Source: JANWXR01 sp964608265 (GTDB lineage Bacteria > Chloroflexota > Anaerolineae > Anaerolineales > UBA6663). From it: a DNA stretch of 64,000 nucleotides. A program made the position numbers and the translations under genes. Below the pieces are notes generated by a model, which was not told the origin of the DNA, did no database searches, and was given only the letters and a program-made list of their open reading frames with translations. Shown piece by piece: positions 39,671-47,900 of this stretch (its first letter is position 1; each line of letters begins with the position of its first letter). The stretch spans positions 14,841-78,840 of the forward strand of contig CAZSNP010000015.1 of the NCBI GenBank assembly GCA_964608265.1, given 5' to 3'.

Positions 39671-40795
39671 TCACACAAACACCCGCGGCACGCGGGCCAT
39701 GATGCCGCTGGTCACATCGTAATTGATCGTCCCCCACTTGCGCGCGAGCTCGCCGGCCGAAATCACTTCGCCGCCCTGCGCGCCGAGGAGCACGGCTTCA
39801 TCGCCGGCGCGCACCGCGGGCAGATGGGTGACGCCGGCGACGATCTGATCCATGCACACCCGCCCGCGCACCGGCGCGCGCCGCCCGTGCAGCAGCACCT
39901 CGTTGACGTTGAGGACGCGCCGGTACCCATCCGCATAACCCGCACCGACGACGGCGATGGTTTCGCGTTCAGTAGTGACGTATTGGCTGCCGTAACTCAC
40001 GCCGTGACCGGGCGGCAGCACCTTCACCTGGGTCACGCGCGCCTTCCACGCCAGCGCCGGCCGGAAGCCGGGCGGGCAGGGCACCTCAGCCGAAGGATCA
40101 AGCCCGTAAAGCGCGATGCCCAGCCGCACCAGGTCGAGCCGCGCCTCGGGCAGGGCCAGCGCCCCCGCCGAGTTGCAGGCATGCGCCAGCGCGGGGCGGG
40201 ATGGGAGTGCGGAGAGGACGGACTGAAAGAGGGACAACTGTTTTCGTGCCGAGAACTCTCCCTCGCCCCCGGCCCCGCTCCCGCTGGGAGAGGGCTGAGA
40301 GTCGGCGTTGGCAAAGTGTGTGAACAATCCCTCCACCCATAAGCCCGGCAACGCGTTGAGCGCCGCCACAAAACCCGGCGCGTCCTCGGGCAGCAGGCCG
40401 AGCCGCCCCATGCCGGTATCCACCTTCACATGCACGCGCGCGCTGCGATTGATCGCGCGGGCGGCGGCGGCGTAGGCTTGCGCGGCGTCGGGATCAAAAA
40501 CGGCCAGGGTGAGGTCGCGCCCGACCGCTTCGGAGGCGAGGGTGGGCGGGGTGTAGCCCATGACGAGGATCGGCAGCGCGAGGCCTGCGGCGCGCAGGGC
40601 CAGCCCTTCCTCGGCGCGGGCCACGCCGAGCCAATCGGCCCCGGCCTCGGCGGCAGTGCGCGCGGCTTCGACTGCGCCGTGGCCGTACGCGTTGGCCTTC
40701 ACCACCGCCATCACGCGTGTGCCGGTCAGCGCCTTCATCCGGCGCAAATTGTGTTGCACGGCGGAGAGATCAACTTCGGCCCAGGTGAGAGTCAT
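39671..40795 (-). CDS. alr: Alanine racemase
   Basis: A 374-residue PLP enzyme converting L- to D-alanine for peptidoglycan. The PLP Lys is in MAVVKANAYGHGAVEAART near residue 33. The second catalytic base Tyr is in GHGVSYGSQYVT, with GYADGYRR and the substrate-loop VCMDQIV also present. The ATG at 40795 gives MTLTWAEVDLSAVQHNLRRM, a standard start. Oddity: a Ser/Pro/Gly insertion (PSPSGSGAGGEGEFSARK) follows FTHFANAD near residue 170, encoded by a CCCTC/GAGGG palindrome; normal homologues run straight into the Q-L-x-x-F helix. It is divergent from the SLC13 permease gene. Confidence 0.95.
   Translation of the reverse strand: MTLTWAEVDLSAVQHNLRRMKALTGTRVMAVVKANAYGHGAVEAARTAAEAGADWLGVARAEEGLALRAAGLALPILVMGYTPPTLASEAVGRDLTLAVFDPDAAQAYAAAARAINRSARVHVKVDTGMGRLGLLPEDAPGFVAALNALPGLWVEGLFTHFANADSQPSPSGSGAGGEGEFSARKQLSLFQSVLSALPSRPALAHACNSAGALALPEARLDLVRLGIALYGLDPSAEVPCPPGFRPALAWKARVTQVKVLPPGHGVSYGSQYVTTERETIAVVGAGYADGYRRVLNVNEVLLHGRRAPVRGRVCMDQIVAGVTHLPAVRAGDEAVLLGAQGGEVISAGELARKWGTINYDVTSGIMARVPRVFV
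40256..40302. repeat. In-frame 'CTCTCCCTCG...GGGAGAGGGCTGAGAG' repeat in alr
   Basis: CTCCCGCTGGGAG is flanked by CTCTCCCTCG and AGGGCTGAGAG arms. The dialect is that of 14779-14829 and 50293-50315. It is translated as an additional loop in alanine racemase. Confidence 0.7.
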
Positions 40796-40796
40796 A

Positions 40797-40834
40797 GCAG
40801 ATGGCAAATGGCTGATGGCAGATTGCCGGCAGCC
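40797..40834. repeat. Direct repeat 'GCAGATGGCAAATGGCTGATGGCAG' dialect
   Basis: Four degenerate GCAGATGGC words directly abut the alr start codon, occupying the position of its ribosome site. No inverted arm is obvious. Confidence 0.55.
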
Positions 40835-40889
40835 GACGAACACATTATCCGTGACAGCTGCCCGGCGTTCAACCGCCCGCATGGCCCAA

Positions 40890-40917
40890 GGCCATCCGCT
40901 ATAATGCCCGCGCCCTA
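40890..40917 (+). promoter_or_regulatory. -10 box with short leader for the SLC13 gene
   Basis: TATAAT at 40890-40895 is followed 21 bases later by ATG 40917, with no Shine-Dalgarno between. The message would have a leader of only about 14 bases. Confidence 0.6.
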
Positions 40918-42710
40918 TGACGTTCGAGATCGCTTTCGTTTTTCTCCTCATCGTCATCGCCGCCGTCGTCCTCATCACCGAGCGACTGCGGCCCGATTTG
41001 ATGGCGCTGTTGTTGTTGGTGGTGCTCGGCCTCACCGGCATCGTGCCGCCGGACGAGTTGTTCAACGGCTTCAGCCGCGCCGCCGTCATCACCATCATCG
41101 CCCTGTTCATCCTCACCGAGGGCCTCGAACGCACCGGAGCGACCCGCTGGCTCGGGCAACACCTCGGGCGGGTGGCGCGGGGCAGCGAAACGCGCCGGGT
41201 GCTCGTCATCATGCTCGCCTCGGCGGCGCTGTCGTTGTTCATGAACACGATCGCGGCGGCGGCGGTGTTGCTGCCGGCGGTGCTCGGCGTGGCGCGCCAC
41301 GGCGGCGTGCGCCCATCGAAGTTGCTCATCCCGCTGTCGTTTGGCGCGCTGCTCGGCGGCATGGCGACGTTGTTCACCACCGCCAACATCCTCGTCAGTG
41401 ATGCGCTGGCAAAGAAGGGTTACGCGCCGTACGGCGTGCTCGATTTCCTCCCCGTCGGCCTGCCGATGGCGCTGGCCGGCATCGCCTTCATGGCCTTCGT
41501 CGGGCGACGTTTGCTGCCGGATCGAGCGCTCGAGGGGCGCGAATCGTTGCGGCCCGGCAAGTCGCTGTCGGAGGCGTACCGGCTGAAAGATGTCGTGCAC
41601 GCGGTCTACGTGCAACCCGGCTCGGCGATGGCCGGCCTCACCCTCGAGGCGGGCGGCTGGGGCCAGCGGCTGGGGCTGCATGTGCTCGGCATCTCGCGCG
41701 GCGGCGCGGTCGAACTGGCCCCCTCGGTCAGCGAGACGGTGCGCGAGGGCGATTGTGTGCTCTATACCGGGCAGTGTGACGCCGAGGAGCTCCGGCCCTT
41801 CGGCTTGACGCCGACGCAGGACCCGGCGTGGAAGGGCGAGTTCGCCTCGGAGGATATCAGCCTCGTCGAGGTGGCGTTGGCCCCGCGTTCGGTGCTGGCC
41901 GGCAGGACCCTGCGCGAGATCGAGTTCCGCGACCGCTATCAACTCTCGGTGCTCGCCATCTGGCGTGAGGGCAACACCTTGCGCGAGGCGCTCGCCGAAA
42001 TCCCGCTCCGCTTCGGCGACGCGCTGCTCATCCAGGGTAAACGCGACCGTCTCGAAACGCTGCGCAAGAATCCCAACTTCCTCTTCCTCGAGGAGGACAC
42101 CGGCGAGACGCCGCTGACGCGCAAGACCGCGCTGGCCATCGGGCTGATGGCGGCGGGCGTGCTCATCCCTGCCTTCAATCTGCTGCCCATCGCCGAATCC
42201 GCCTTCGCGGCTGCGTGCCTGATGGTGTTGCTGGGCTGCCTGTCGATGGAGGAGGCTTACGCCGCGATCGAGTGGCGGGTGATCTTTATGATTGCGGGGA
42301 TGCTGGCGGTGGGTGTGGCGATGAACGGCAGCGGCGCGGCGGCGCTGGTGGGCAACGGGCTGGTGGCGGCGTTGGGCGCGTGGGGGCCGCTGGCCGTGAC
42401 CGGTGGCCTGTTCATCGCCACGACGTTGCTGACGCAGATCATCAGTGGGCAGGTCACGCCCGTCATCCTCGCGCCGATTGCGATTGCGGCCGCCGAGGCG
42501 CTGCACGTTGACCCGCGCGGGGTGGCGCTGGCTGTCGCGCTCGGGTGCAGCACGGCTTTTCTGACGCCCATCAGCCACAGCGCCAACATGCTGGTGATGG
42601 GCCCCGGCGGCTACAAGTTCAACGACTACGCCCGCGCCGGCCTGCCGCTGACGGTGGTGATGCTGGCGGTGCTGCTGGCCGGGCTAGCGCTGTTCTGGGG
42701 TGTGTGGTGA
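40917..42710 (+). CDS. SLC13 family permease with TrkA_C domains
   Basis: A 597-residue transporter of the SLC13/ArsB-NhaD superfamily. About ten membrane segments form two halves: residues 1-200 (ALLLLVVLGLTGIVPPDELF, IIALFILTEGLERTGATRWL) and 385-597 (ISGQVTPVILAPIAIAAAEA). Between them lie two TrkA_C (RCK_C) cytoplasmic domains, at about 220-290 and 310-370 (EVALAPRSVLAGRTLREIEF). Such proteins carry anions such as dicarboxylates, sulfate or citrate with Na+; the ion cannot be assigned here. The conserved ISHSANMLVMGPGGYKFNDY near the C-terminus is typical. Confidence 0.9.
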   Translation: MTFEIAFVFLLIVIAAVVLITERLRPDLMALLLLVVLGLTGIVPPDELFNGFSRAAVITIIALFILTEGLERTGATRWLGQHLGRVARGSETRRVLVIMLASAALSLFMNTIAAAAVLLPAVLGVARHGGVRPSKLLIPLSFGALLGGMATLFTTANILVSDALAKKGYAPYGVLDFLPVGLPMALAGIAFMAFVGRRLLPDRALEGRESLRPGKSLSEAYRLKDVVHAVYVQPGSAMAGLTLEAGGWGQRLGLHVLGISRGGAVELAPSVSETVREGDCVLYTGQCDAEELRPFGLTPTQDPAWKGEFASEDISLVEVALAPRSVLAGRTLREIEFRDRYQLSVLAIWREGNTLREALAEIPLRFGDALLIQGKRDRLETLRKNPNFLFLEEDTGETPLTRKTALAIGLMAAGVLIPAFNLLPIAESAFAAACLMVLLGCLSMEEAYAAIEWRVIFMIAGMLAVGVAMNGSGAAALVGNGLVAALGAWGPLAVTGGLFIATTLLTQIISGQVTPVILAPIAIAAAEALHVDPRGVALAVALGCSTAFLTPISHSANMLVMGPGGYKFNDYARAGLPLTVVMLAVLLAGLALFWGVW

Positions 42711-42719
42711 CGTATCGCG

Positions 42720-42725
42720 TATAAT
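42720..42725 (+). promoter_or_regulatory. -10 box of the toxin-antitoxin pair
   Basis: TATAAT, 24 bases before the GTG start of the antitoxin gene. AAAGGAAG at 42736-42743 is the likely ribosome site. Confidence 0.6.
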
Positions 42726-42749
42726 CCATTCGAGAAAAGGAAGTGGCTC

Positions 42750-42992
42750 GTGAATCCGCTGCTGAATCGCATCTCCATTGACCCCAACATCTGTTTCGGG
42801 AAGCCGTGCGTCCGGGGGACGCGCATTTGGGTTTCCCTGTTGCTCGATTTCCTTGCCAGCGGCATGACGATGGATGAAGTGCTGGCTGAGTATCCGGGTC
42901 TGGAACGCGAGGATGTACTGGCCGCGATTGCCTATGGTGCCGAAATGAGCCGGGAGCGCTTTGTCGAAATTCCCACGCGGGCCTCGGCATGA
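42750..42992 (+). CDS. DUF433 family antitoxin (VapB45-like)
   Basis: An 80-residue DUF433 protein, a small helix-turn-helix-like family that often precedes a DUF5615 PIN-like toxin. The signature is IDPNICFGKPCVRGTRIWVS, followed by LLDFLASGMTMDEVLAEYPG and LEREDVLAAIAYGAE. The start is GTG at 42750 with AAAGGAAG upstream. It overlaps the toxin gene by four bases (ATGA). It should bind and neutralise the partner and probably its own promoter (TATAAT at 42720). Confidence 0.9.
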   Translation: MNPLLNRISIDPNICFGKPCVRGTRIWVSLLLDFLASGMTMDEVLAEYPGLEREDVLAAIAYGAEMSRERFVEIPTRASA

Positions 42993-43360
42993 AGTTCAAA
43001 CTTGATGAGAATTTCGGAGTACGCACACAACGATTGTTCCGTGAATCCAATCACGATGTTGAGACGGTGCGCGACGAGAATTTGCAGGGTGCACCCGATG
43101 AACGTCTCTATTCCACCTGCTGTCTCGAGCAACGCTGCCTGGTCACGCTGGATTTGGATTTTGCTGACGTAACCCGGTTTCCTCCCAAAGCCACAGGCGG
43201 GATCGTTGTCATTCGTGTGCCGCGCAATCCAAGCCTCACTTTGCTGGAAGACTTGATCCGACAGTTGCTCCGTTTCGCAATCGATCGCTCAGTCGTCGGC
43301 CAACTGTGGATTGTTGAACCGGGGCGCGTTCGCCTGCATCAGACTGCTTCGGACGAGTAG
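42989..43360 (+). CDS. DUF5615 PIN-like toxin (VapC45/Mut7-C-like)
   Basis: A 123-residue PIN-like protein. Acidic residues are at MKFKLDENFG and at LVTLDLDFADVTRFPP, matching the DUF5615/Mut7-C nuclease-like core. GGIVVIRVPRNPSL and LLRFAIDRSVVGQLWIVEPG complete the fold. It is presumed to be an RNase toxin paired with the upstream DUF433 antitoxin, as implied by the four-base overlap. tgt begins three bases after its stop, so the pair is wedged between housekeeping genes. Confidence 0.88.
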   Translation: MKFKLDENFGVRTQRLFRESNHDVETVRDENLQGAPDERLYSTCCLEQRCLVTLDLDFADVTRFPPKATGGIVVIRVPRNPSLTLLEDLIRQLLRFAIDRSVVGQLWIVEPGRVRLHQTASDE

Positions 43361-43363
43361 CCA

Positions 43364-44482
43364 ATGTTTGATTTCGAATTGACCGGCGCCGATGGCCGCG
43401 CGCGCGCCGGGGTCTTCCGCACGCCGCACGGCGAGTTGCTCACGCCGGTCTTCGCGCCGGTGGGCACGGCGGCGACCGTCAAGGCCCTCACCCCCGCGCA
43501 ACTGCACGAACTCGGCGCGACGCTGGTGCTGAGCAACACCTATCATCTGTATCTTCGCCCCGGCGATGAGGTGGTGCGCGACCTCGGCGGGCTGCACGCC
43601 TTCATGCACTGGCCCGGCCCGATGCTCACGGACTCGGGCGGCTTTCAGGTCTTCTCGCTTTCCGATACACGCAAAATCGACGACGACGGCGTGACGTTCA
43701 AGAGCCACCTCGACGGTTCGCTGCACCGCTTCACGCCCGAGAAGTCCATCGCCATTCAAGAGAACCTCGGCGCCGATATCGTCATGGCCTTCGATGAGTG
43801 CGCGCCGCCGCTCGACCGCGACTACAACCGCCTCGCCCTCGACCGCACCCATGCCTGGGCCGAACGCTGCGTGCGCGCGCAGACCCGGCGCGATCAGGCC
43901 CTGTTCGGCATCGTGCAGGGGGGCGTCTTCCCCGACCTGCGCGAAGAATCGGCCCGGTTCCTCACCGCCCTCGACCTGCCCGGCTACGCCATCGGCGGGC
44001 TGGCGGTGGGGGAGACGAAGGAACAGATGCACGCCACGCTCGAGGTCGTCGAGCCGCTGCTGCCCGCGCACAAACCGCGCTACCTGATGGGCGTCGGCTC
44101 GCCCGAGGATTTGGTGAACGGGGTGGCGCGCGGGATTGATATCTTCGATTGCGTGCTGCCCACGCGATTGGCCCGCAACGGCGCGGCGCTGACGCGGGCC
44201 GGCCGGCTGACGATGACCAACGCACACTTCGCCCGCGACCGGCTGCCCGTGGAGCCGGGCTGCGCGTGCTATTGCTGCGCCCACTTCACGCGCGCGTACC
44301 TCCGGCATCTCTTGCAGGCCAAAGAAATCCTCGGCGCGACATTGCTCACCATTCACAACGTTCACCTGCTGTTGACGTTGATGCGCGAGATGCGGGCCGC
44401 CATCCTCGCCCAGACATTCACTCAATACGCTGAGCACTTCCTCGCCCGTTATTCCCCGGTCGAGGCAGCGGCCGCTCACTGA
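43364..44482 (+). CDS. tgt: tRNA-guanine(34) transglycosylase
   Basis: A 372-residue Tgt that exchanges guanine for preQ1 at the wobble position of GUN tRNAs. Seen: LTDSGGFQVFSLSDTRKI with the catalytic-region Asp, FDECAPPLDRDYNRLALDRT, IVQGGVFPDLREESA, GGLAVGETKEQM, DCVLPTRLARNGAALTRAGR (nucleophile Asp region), and the zinc site CACYCCAHFTRAYLRHLLQA followed by a His in TIHNVH. The length is normal. It starts just after the toxin gene, and uppP follows after nine bases, suggesting one transcript. Confidence 0.97.
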   Translation: MFDFELTGADGRARAGVFRTPHGELLTPVFAPVGTAATVKALTPAQLHELGATLVLSNTYHLYLRPGDEVVRDLGGLHAFMHWPGPMLTDSGGFQVFSLSDTRKIDDDGVTFKSHLDGSLHRFTPEKSIAIQENLGADIVMAFDECAPPLDRDYNRLALDRTHAWAERCVRAQTRRDQALFGIVQGGVFPDLREESARFLTALDLPGYAIGGLAVGETKEQMHATLEVVEPLLPAHKPRYLMGVGSPEDLVNGVARGIDIFDCVLPTRLARNGAALTRAGRLTMTNAHFARDRLPVEPGCACYCCAHFTRAYLRHLLQAKEILGATLLTIHNVHLLLTLMREMRAAILAQTFTQYAEHFLARYSPVEAAAAH

Positions 44483-44491
44483 ATCACCCCC

Positions 44492-45316
44492 ATGGATCTT
44501 CTCCAGTCACTCATCCTCGGCATCATCCAGGGCCTCACCGAATTCCTGCCCATCTCGTCCACCGCGCATCTCATCCTCGCGCCCTATCTCTTCGGCTGGG
44601 TGCTCGATGAGCAGGCCGTCTTCATCTTCGACGTGCTGCTTCAGTTTGGGACCGTGATCGCGGTGGTTGTGTATTTCTGGCGCGATCTGCTGGCGATCGT
44701 GCGCGGGGTGCTCGGCGGACTGGCGGCGCGGCAGCCGCCGGCCACGCCCGAGGCGCGGCTCGGCTGGCTCATCGTCGTCGCCACCATCCCGGCGGTCGTC
44801 ATTGGGCTGCTGCTCAAGGATAGCGTCGAGGCGCTGCACCACCAGCCCATCGCCGTCGCCATCATCCTCATGGCCGCGGCCTTCCTCATCTTCCTCAGCG
44901 AGCGCCTCGGCCGGCGCGCGCAAGGCCTCGAGTCGATCACATGGCTTGACGCCTTCCTCATCGGCTGTTCGCAGGCGCTGGCGCTGCTGCCCGGCGTCTC
45001 GCGCTCGGCGGCCACCATCTGCGGCGGGCTGCTGCGCGGGCTGGATCGGCCCGCCGCCGCGCGTTTCAGCTTCCTCATGTCCATCCCCGCCCTGACCGGC
45101 GCGAGCGTGCTGGCGCTCAACGATTTGTTCGCCATCCCGAACTTCACCGGCTATCTGCCCGCCCTCGTCGTCGGCACGGTGGCATCGCTGCTCGTCGGCC
45201 TGGCGTGCATCCACTGGCTGCTCGGCTGGCTGGCGCGCCGCTCGCTCGATGTGTTTGGCTGGTACCGGCTCGGCGCGGGGGTGATTTTCCTCGCGGTGCT
45301 GTTGTTGGCGAAATGA
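44492..45316 (+). CDS. uppP: Undecaprenyl-diphosphatase
   Basis: A 274-residue BacA/UppP membrane phosphatase that recycles undecaprenyl pyrophosphate for cell-envelope synthesis. The two active-site motifs are IQGLTEFLPISSTAHLIL near the N-terminus and LLPGVSRSAATICGGLLRGL near residue 165, followed by ARFSFLMSIPALTGASVLAL. About eight membrane helices. Its stop codon overlaps the next ATG (ATGA). Confidence 0.97.
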   Translation: MDLLQSLILGIIQGLTEFLPISSTAHLILAPYLFGWVLDEQAVFIFDVLLQFGTVIAVVVYFWRDLLAIVRGVLGGLAARQPPATPEARLGWLIVVATIPAVVIGLLLKDSVEALHHQPIAVAIILMAAAFLIFLSERLGRRAQGLESITWLDAFLIGCSQALALLPGVSRSAATICGGLLRGLDRPAAARFSFLMSIPALTGASVLALNDLFAIPNFTGYLPALVVGTVASLLVGLACIHWLLGWLARRSLDVFGWYRLGAGVIFLAVLLLAK

Positions 45317-46044
45317 GGCCTGGTTATTGGTTGGTGGGGATCGCGCTGGCGGCCTGCGCGCAGGCGACGCCGACCCTCGCACCCGAGCCGGCCCGCGTCG
45401 CCGTCACCGACCTGGCTGCGCCGCTGGTCGCCGACCTCGTTGCCACGTATCGCAGCGTGGGTGCGACCCCCTCGGTCAGCGTCATCCCGCTTTCATCCCT
45501 AACCGATGAATTGCAGGCGGGCCGGGTTGTTCTGGCCGTCACCGCCTCCCCATCGCCCGAGCACTTTGCCACGCCCATCGCGCTGGCGTCGTTCGCCGTC
45601 GTCGTGCATCCGCGTAATCCCGTTGTCCGTCTCAGCCTCGCGCAAGTGCGGGCGATCTTCGCCGGCGAGGTTGTGGATTGGGCCCAGGTCGGCGGCGGCT
45701 CCGGGGTGATGGTGGTTGTGACGCGCGAGCCGAACTCCGACGGCGCGCTGGCTTTTGCCTCGGCGGCTGGCATCGAGGTTGCACCGCCAGCCCCTGCCCG
45801 TCTCGCGCCGACGTGGGCGGCGATGCGTGAACTGGTCGCCGAGTCACCCGGCGCTATCGGTTTTGTGCCCGTGCCGGAGCTGAGCGGTGACGTAAAAGCC
45901 GTCGAACTCGACGCCGAGCTGAGGGCGCTGCTCGTCGCCACCGCGCTCAGCGAACCGACCGGCCCGGCGCGTGACTTTCTGGCCTGGGCCCAGAGCGAGG
46001 CCGGGCAGCGGGTAGTGGCGCGGCAATACGAGCCGGTGAAATGA
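45313..46044 (+). CDS. Periplasmic binding protein-like lipoprotein (PstS-like)
   Basis: A 243-residue lipoprotein with lipobox in YWLVGIALAACAQAT and a substrate-binding fold of the PBP-like/PstS type: LASFAVVVHPRNPVVRLSLA, VRAIFAGEVVDWAQVGG (a phrase typical of phosphate-binding-like domains), and FLAWAQSEAGQRVVARQYEP at the C-terminus. No cognate ABC permease lies nearby, so it may have another role. The ATG at 45313 overlaps the uppP stop, which fixes the start better than the longer open frame inside uppP. Confidence 0.8.
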   Translation: MRPGYWLVGIALAACAQATPTLAPEPARVAVTDLAAPLVADLVATYRSVGATPSVSVIPLSSLTDELQAGRVVLAVTASPSPEHFATPIALASFAVVVHPRNPVVRLSLAQVRAIFAGEVVDWAQVGGGSGVMVVVTREPNSDGALAFASAAGIEVAPPAPARLAPTWAAMRELVAESPGAIGFVPVPELSGDVKAVELDAELRALLVATALSEPTGPARDFLAWAQSEAGQRVVARQYEPVK

Positions 46045-46065
46045 GCTGAGGATGGGAGAACGAAG

Positions 46066-46554
46066 ATGAAGTTGAAATGGCTTGCCCTGGCACTGAGCCT
46101 GGCGCTGACGGCCTGCGGCCCGGCGGATAGCGCAGCGCCGCCTGGCGCGGGCGCGCAACAGACCGCGCTGATGGAGCAGATCGTCGCCACGGCCACCGCG
46201 TTGCGGCTCACCGCGGAAGTGAGCGAGGCGCTCCCGGCCACGCCGCCGCCGCCCGACGCCATTCAGTTGAGCGTGACCCCGGCGCAATCGCTCGGCGGCA
46301 CCGATTTTCAGGTCAGCGGCCCATTCACCATCGCGGCCAGCGCGCCCGACCTCGTGCGGGTTGAGTTTTACACGCAACCGTCCGACGCCTCGGTTGCGCC
46401 GGCGCTTGAGTTTGCCGATGAGGACGGCGGCGACGGTTGGGGTTGGACGTGGGCGGCCCCGCCGGCGGGCTGGTTCGGGCGGGTGTGGGTCATCGCGTAT
46501 TATTCCGATGAGTCGTCCACCTCGTCGGAGTTGTTCATCACCGTCGCGCCCTGA
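46066..46554 (+). CDS. Small lipoprotein, paralogue of the next gene
   Basis: A 162-residue lipoprotein with signal peptide MKLKWLALALSLALTACGPA (lipobox LTAC) and a GGGAGA ribosome site. A short helix (ALMEQIVATATALRLTAE) and Pro linker precede a beta-sandwich-like domain with LVRVEFYTQPSDASVAPALE, ADEDGGDGWGWTWAAPPAGW and FGRVWVIAYYSDES. The same pattern recurs in the following gene, so they are tandem duplicates. The fold may be Ig-like; no family recognised. Outside the cell membrane. Confidence 0.72.
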   Translation: MKLKWLALALSLALTACGPADSAAPPGAGAQQTALMEQIVATATALRLTAEVSEALPATPPPPDAIQLSVTPAQSLGGTDFQVSGPFTIAASAPDLVRVEFYTQPSDASVAPALEFADEDGGDGWGWTWAAPPAGWFGRVWVIAYYSDESSTSSELFITVAP

Positions 46555-46569
46555 CGCGGGGCAGGTGGT

Positions 46570-46582
46570 TATACTTGGGGCA
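46570..46582 (+). promoter_or_regulatory. -10 box six bases before an ATG (leaderless promoter)
   Basis: TATACT at 46570-46575, then TGGGGC, then ATG at 46582. The spacing equals that at 23077-23089 and, on the minus strand, at 47786-47800. Confidence 0.6.
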
Positions 46583-47100
46583 TGAACTTCGTGCGGGTCC
46601 TGATTGTGATGGTGGTGGTGCTGGCCTGCCTCGCCCTGGGATTCATCATCGGCAAGGATGCCTTTTCGCCCGCCGCAACCCCCACCGCCGATGCGGCGGC
46701 GACGTTTCAGGCGCGGGTCGCCGCAACGGCCACCGCGCTCTCACTCATCGCGCAACCCGGGCCAGGCCAGACCCGCCCGAGCATCGCCATCACCCTCTAC
46801 CCCGCTCAGGTGCTCGACCCCACGCGGATGGTCGTCTCGGGCGAGGTCACCGTCACCGGCCCTGCGCCGGACGCGGTGCGGATGGAGTTTTACCTGCAAC
46901 CCGATGAGGCCGGCGCGCTGCCCGGGTTGATGTACGCCGATGTGGATGGCAGCGACGGTTGGAGCTGGGCCTGGCCGACGCCGGAGTGCTGCTGGCGTGG
47001 CCGGGTATGGGCCGTCGCCTACTACGCCGATGGCTCGCGGGCGTACTCCAACTCCATTCAAGTCTTCACCCCCGATTTGCTCGTCACCCCGGCCCCGTAG
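46582..47100 (+). CDS. Small membrane-anchored protein, paralogue of the previous gene
   Basis: A 172-residue protein anchored by an N-terminal helix (MNFVRVLIVMVVVLACLALG, not a clear lipobox). The helix segment FQARVAATATALSLIAQ matches the ATATALxL motif of the previous gene. The outer domain reads AVRMEFYLQPDEAGALPGLM, ADVDGSDGWSWAWPTPE and WRGRVWAVAYYADGS, aligning with the paralogue. Two adjacent Cys (ECCWRG) are new. Its own leaderless-type promoter suggests independent expression. Function unknown. Confidence 0.72.
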   Translation: MNFVRVLIVMVVVLACLALGFIIGKDAFSPAATPTADAAATFQARVAATATALSLIAQPGPGQTRPSIAITLYPAQVLDPTRMVVSGEVTVTGPAPDAVRMEFYLQPDEAGALPGLMYADVDGSDGWSWAWPTPECCWRGRVWAVAYYADGSRAYSNSIQVFTPDLLVTPAP

Positions 47101-47134
47101 CGCGCCGGCGCCCCGGGGTTCGCGGCGCGAAAGG

Positions 47135-47788
47135 TTACTCGGCCAGGAAGGGATTGCTCACCCGCTCGCGCCCCAGCGTGGTGGCCGGGCCGTGCCCTGA
47201 GTACACCGTTGTCTCGTCGGGCAGCGCGAACAGCACCGCCCTGAGGCTGCGCATCAACGTCGCGTAATTGCCGCCGGGCAGATCGGTGCGGCCGATGCCA
47301 TCGTGGAACAACACATCCCCACTGAAAACCGCCCGAGCTTCGGCGTTGTACAGGGCCACGTGTCCGATCGTATGCCCCGGCACGAACAACACCTCGAACT
47401 TCAACGGCCCTGCCGTGATGGCTTTGCCCGGCTCGATCAGCCCAACCGGTTCGGGATAGTGGCGGGGCGGCAGCCCGAAGAGCGCGGCCCCGCCGCCCGC
47501 GCGGTAGAGCGGCAACTCCAACGGATGAATGAACAGCGGCGCGCCCGTCGCCTGCACCACGTCGCCCACCGCGCCGATGTGATCGAAGTGCGCGTGGGTG
47601 AGCAACACCGCCTTCACGTCGAGCGCGTGCTGTTCGATGAGGGCGAGGATGCGTCCGGCCTCGTCGCCGGGGTCAATGACGACGGTGATCTTCGTCGCCT
47701 CGTCGCTGACGAGGTAGCAATTCGTCTCGGTGAAGCCGAGCGGCAGGGCGCGAACGGTGATGCGTGCGGCGTGGGCCGGGCTGATCAT
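47135..47788 (-). CDS. MBL-fold metallo-hydrolase (glyoxalase II-like)
   Basis: A 217-residue metallo-beta-lactamase-fold enzyme. Metal ligands: LLTHAHFDHIGAVGDV (HxHxDH), a third His in VPGHTIGHVALY, Asp in VFSGDVLFHDGIGRTDLPGG and the last His in VYSGHGPATTLGRE. The overall pattern fits the YcbL/glyoxalase II-like group that hydrolyses thioesters. On the minus strand TACAAT lies six bases before the ATG, implying a leaderless mRNA. Substrate not determinable. Confidence 0.9.
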   Translation of the reverse strand: MISPAHAARITVRALPLGFTETNCYLVSDEATKITVVIDPGDEAGRILALIEQHALDVKAVLLTHAHFDHIGAVGDVVQATGAPLFIHPLELPLYRAGGGAALFGLPPRHYPEPVGLIEPGKAITAGPLKFEVLFVPGHTIGHVALYNAEARAVFSGDVLFHDGIGRTDLPGGNYATLMRSLRAVLFALPDETTVYSGHGPATTLGRERVSNPFLAE

Positions 47789-47900
47789 GCGGCGATTGTA
47801 GCATCGCGGGTGCGTGGTTGCGGTTTGAGCGCGCGGCGTCAGGCGGGTTGCAGCAACTGTGGTACGCTGGGCCGCGTACTGGGGTGTGAGGAGATTCGTG

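Noticed and set aside
42750..43360. A wider defence island around the toxin-antitoxin pair
   Set aside because: The pair is flanked directly by an SLC13 permease and tgt, with no restriction, Abi, CRISPR or other defence genes.
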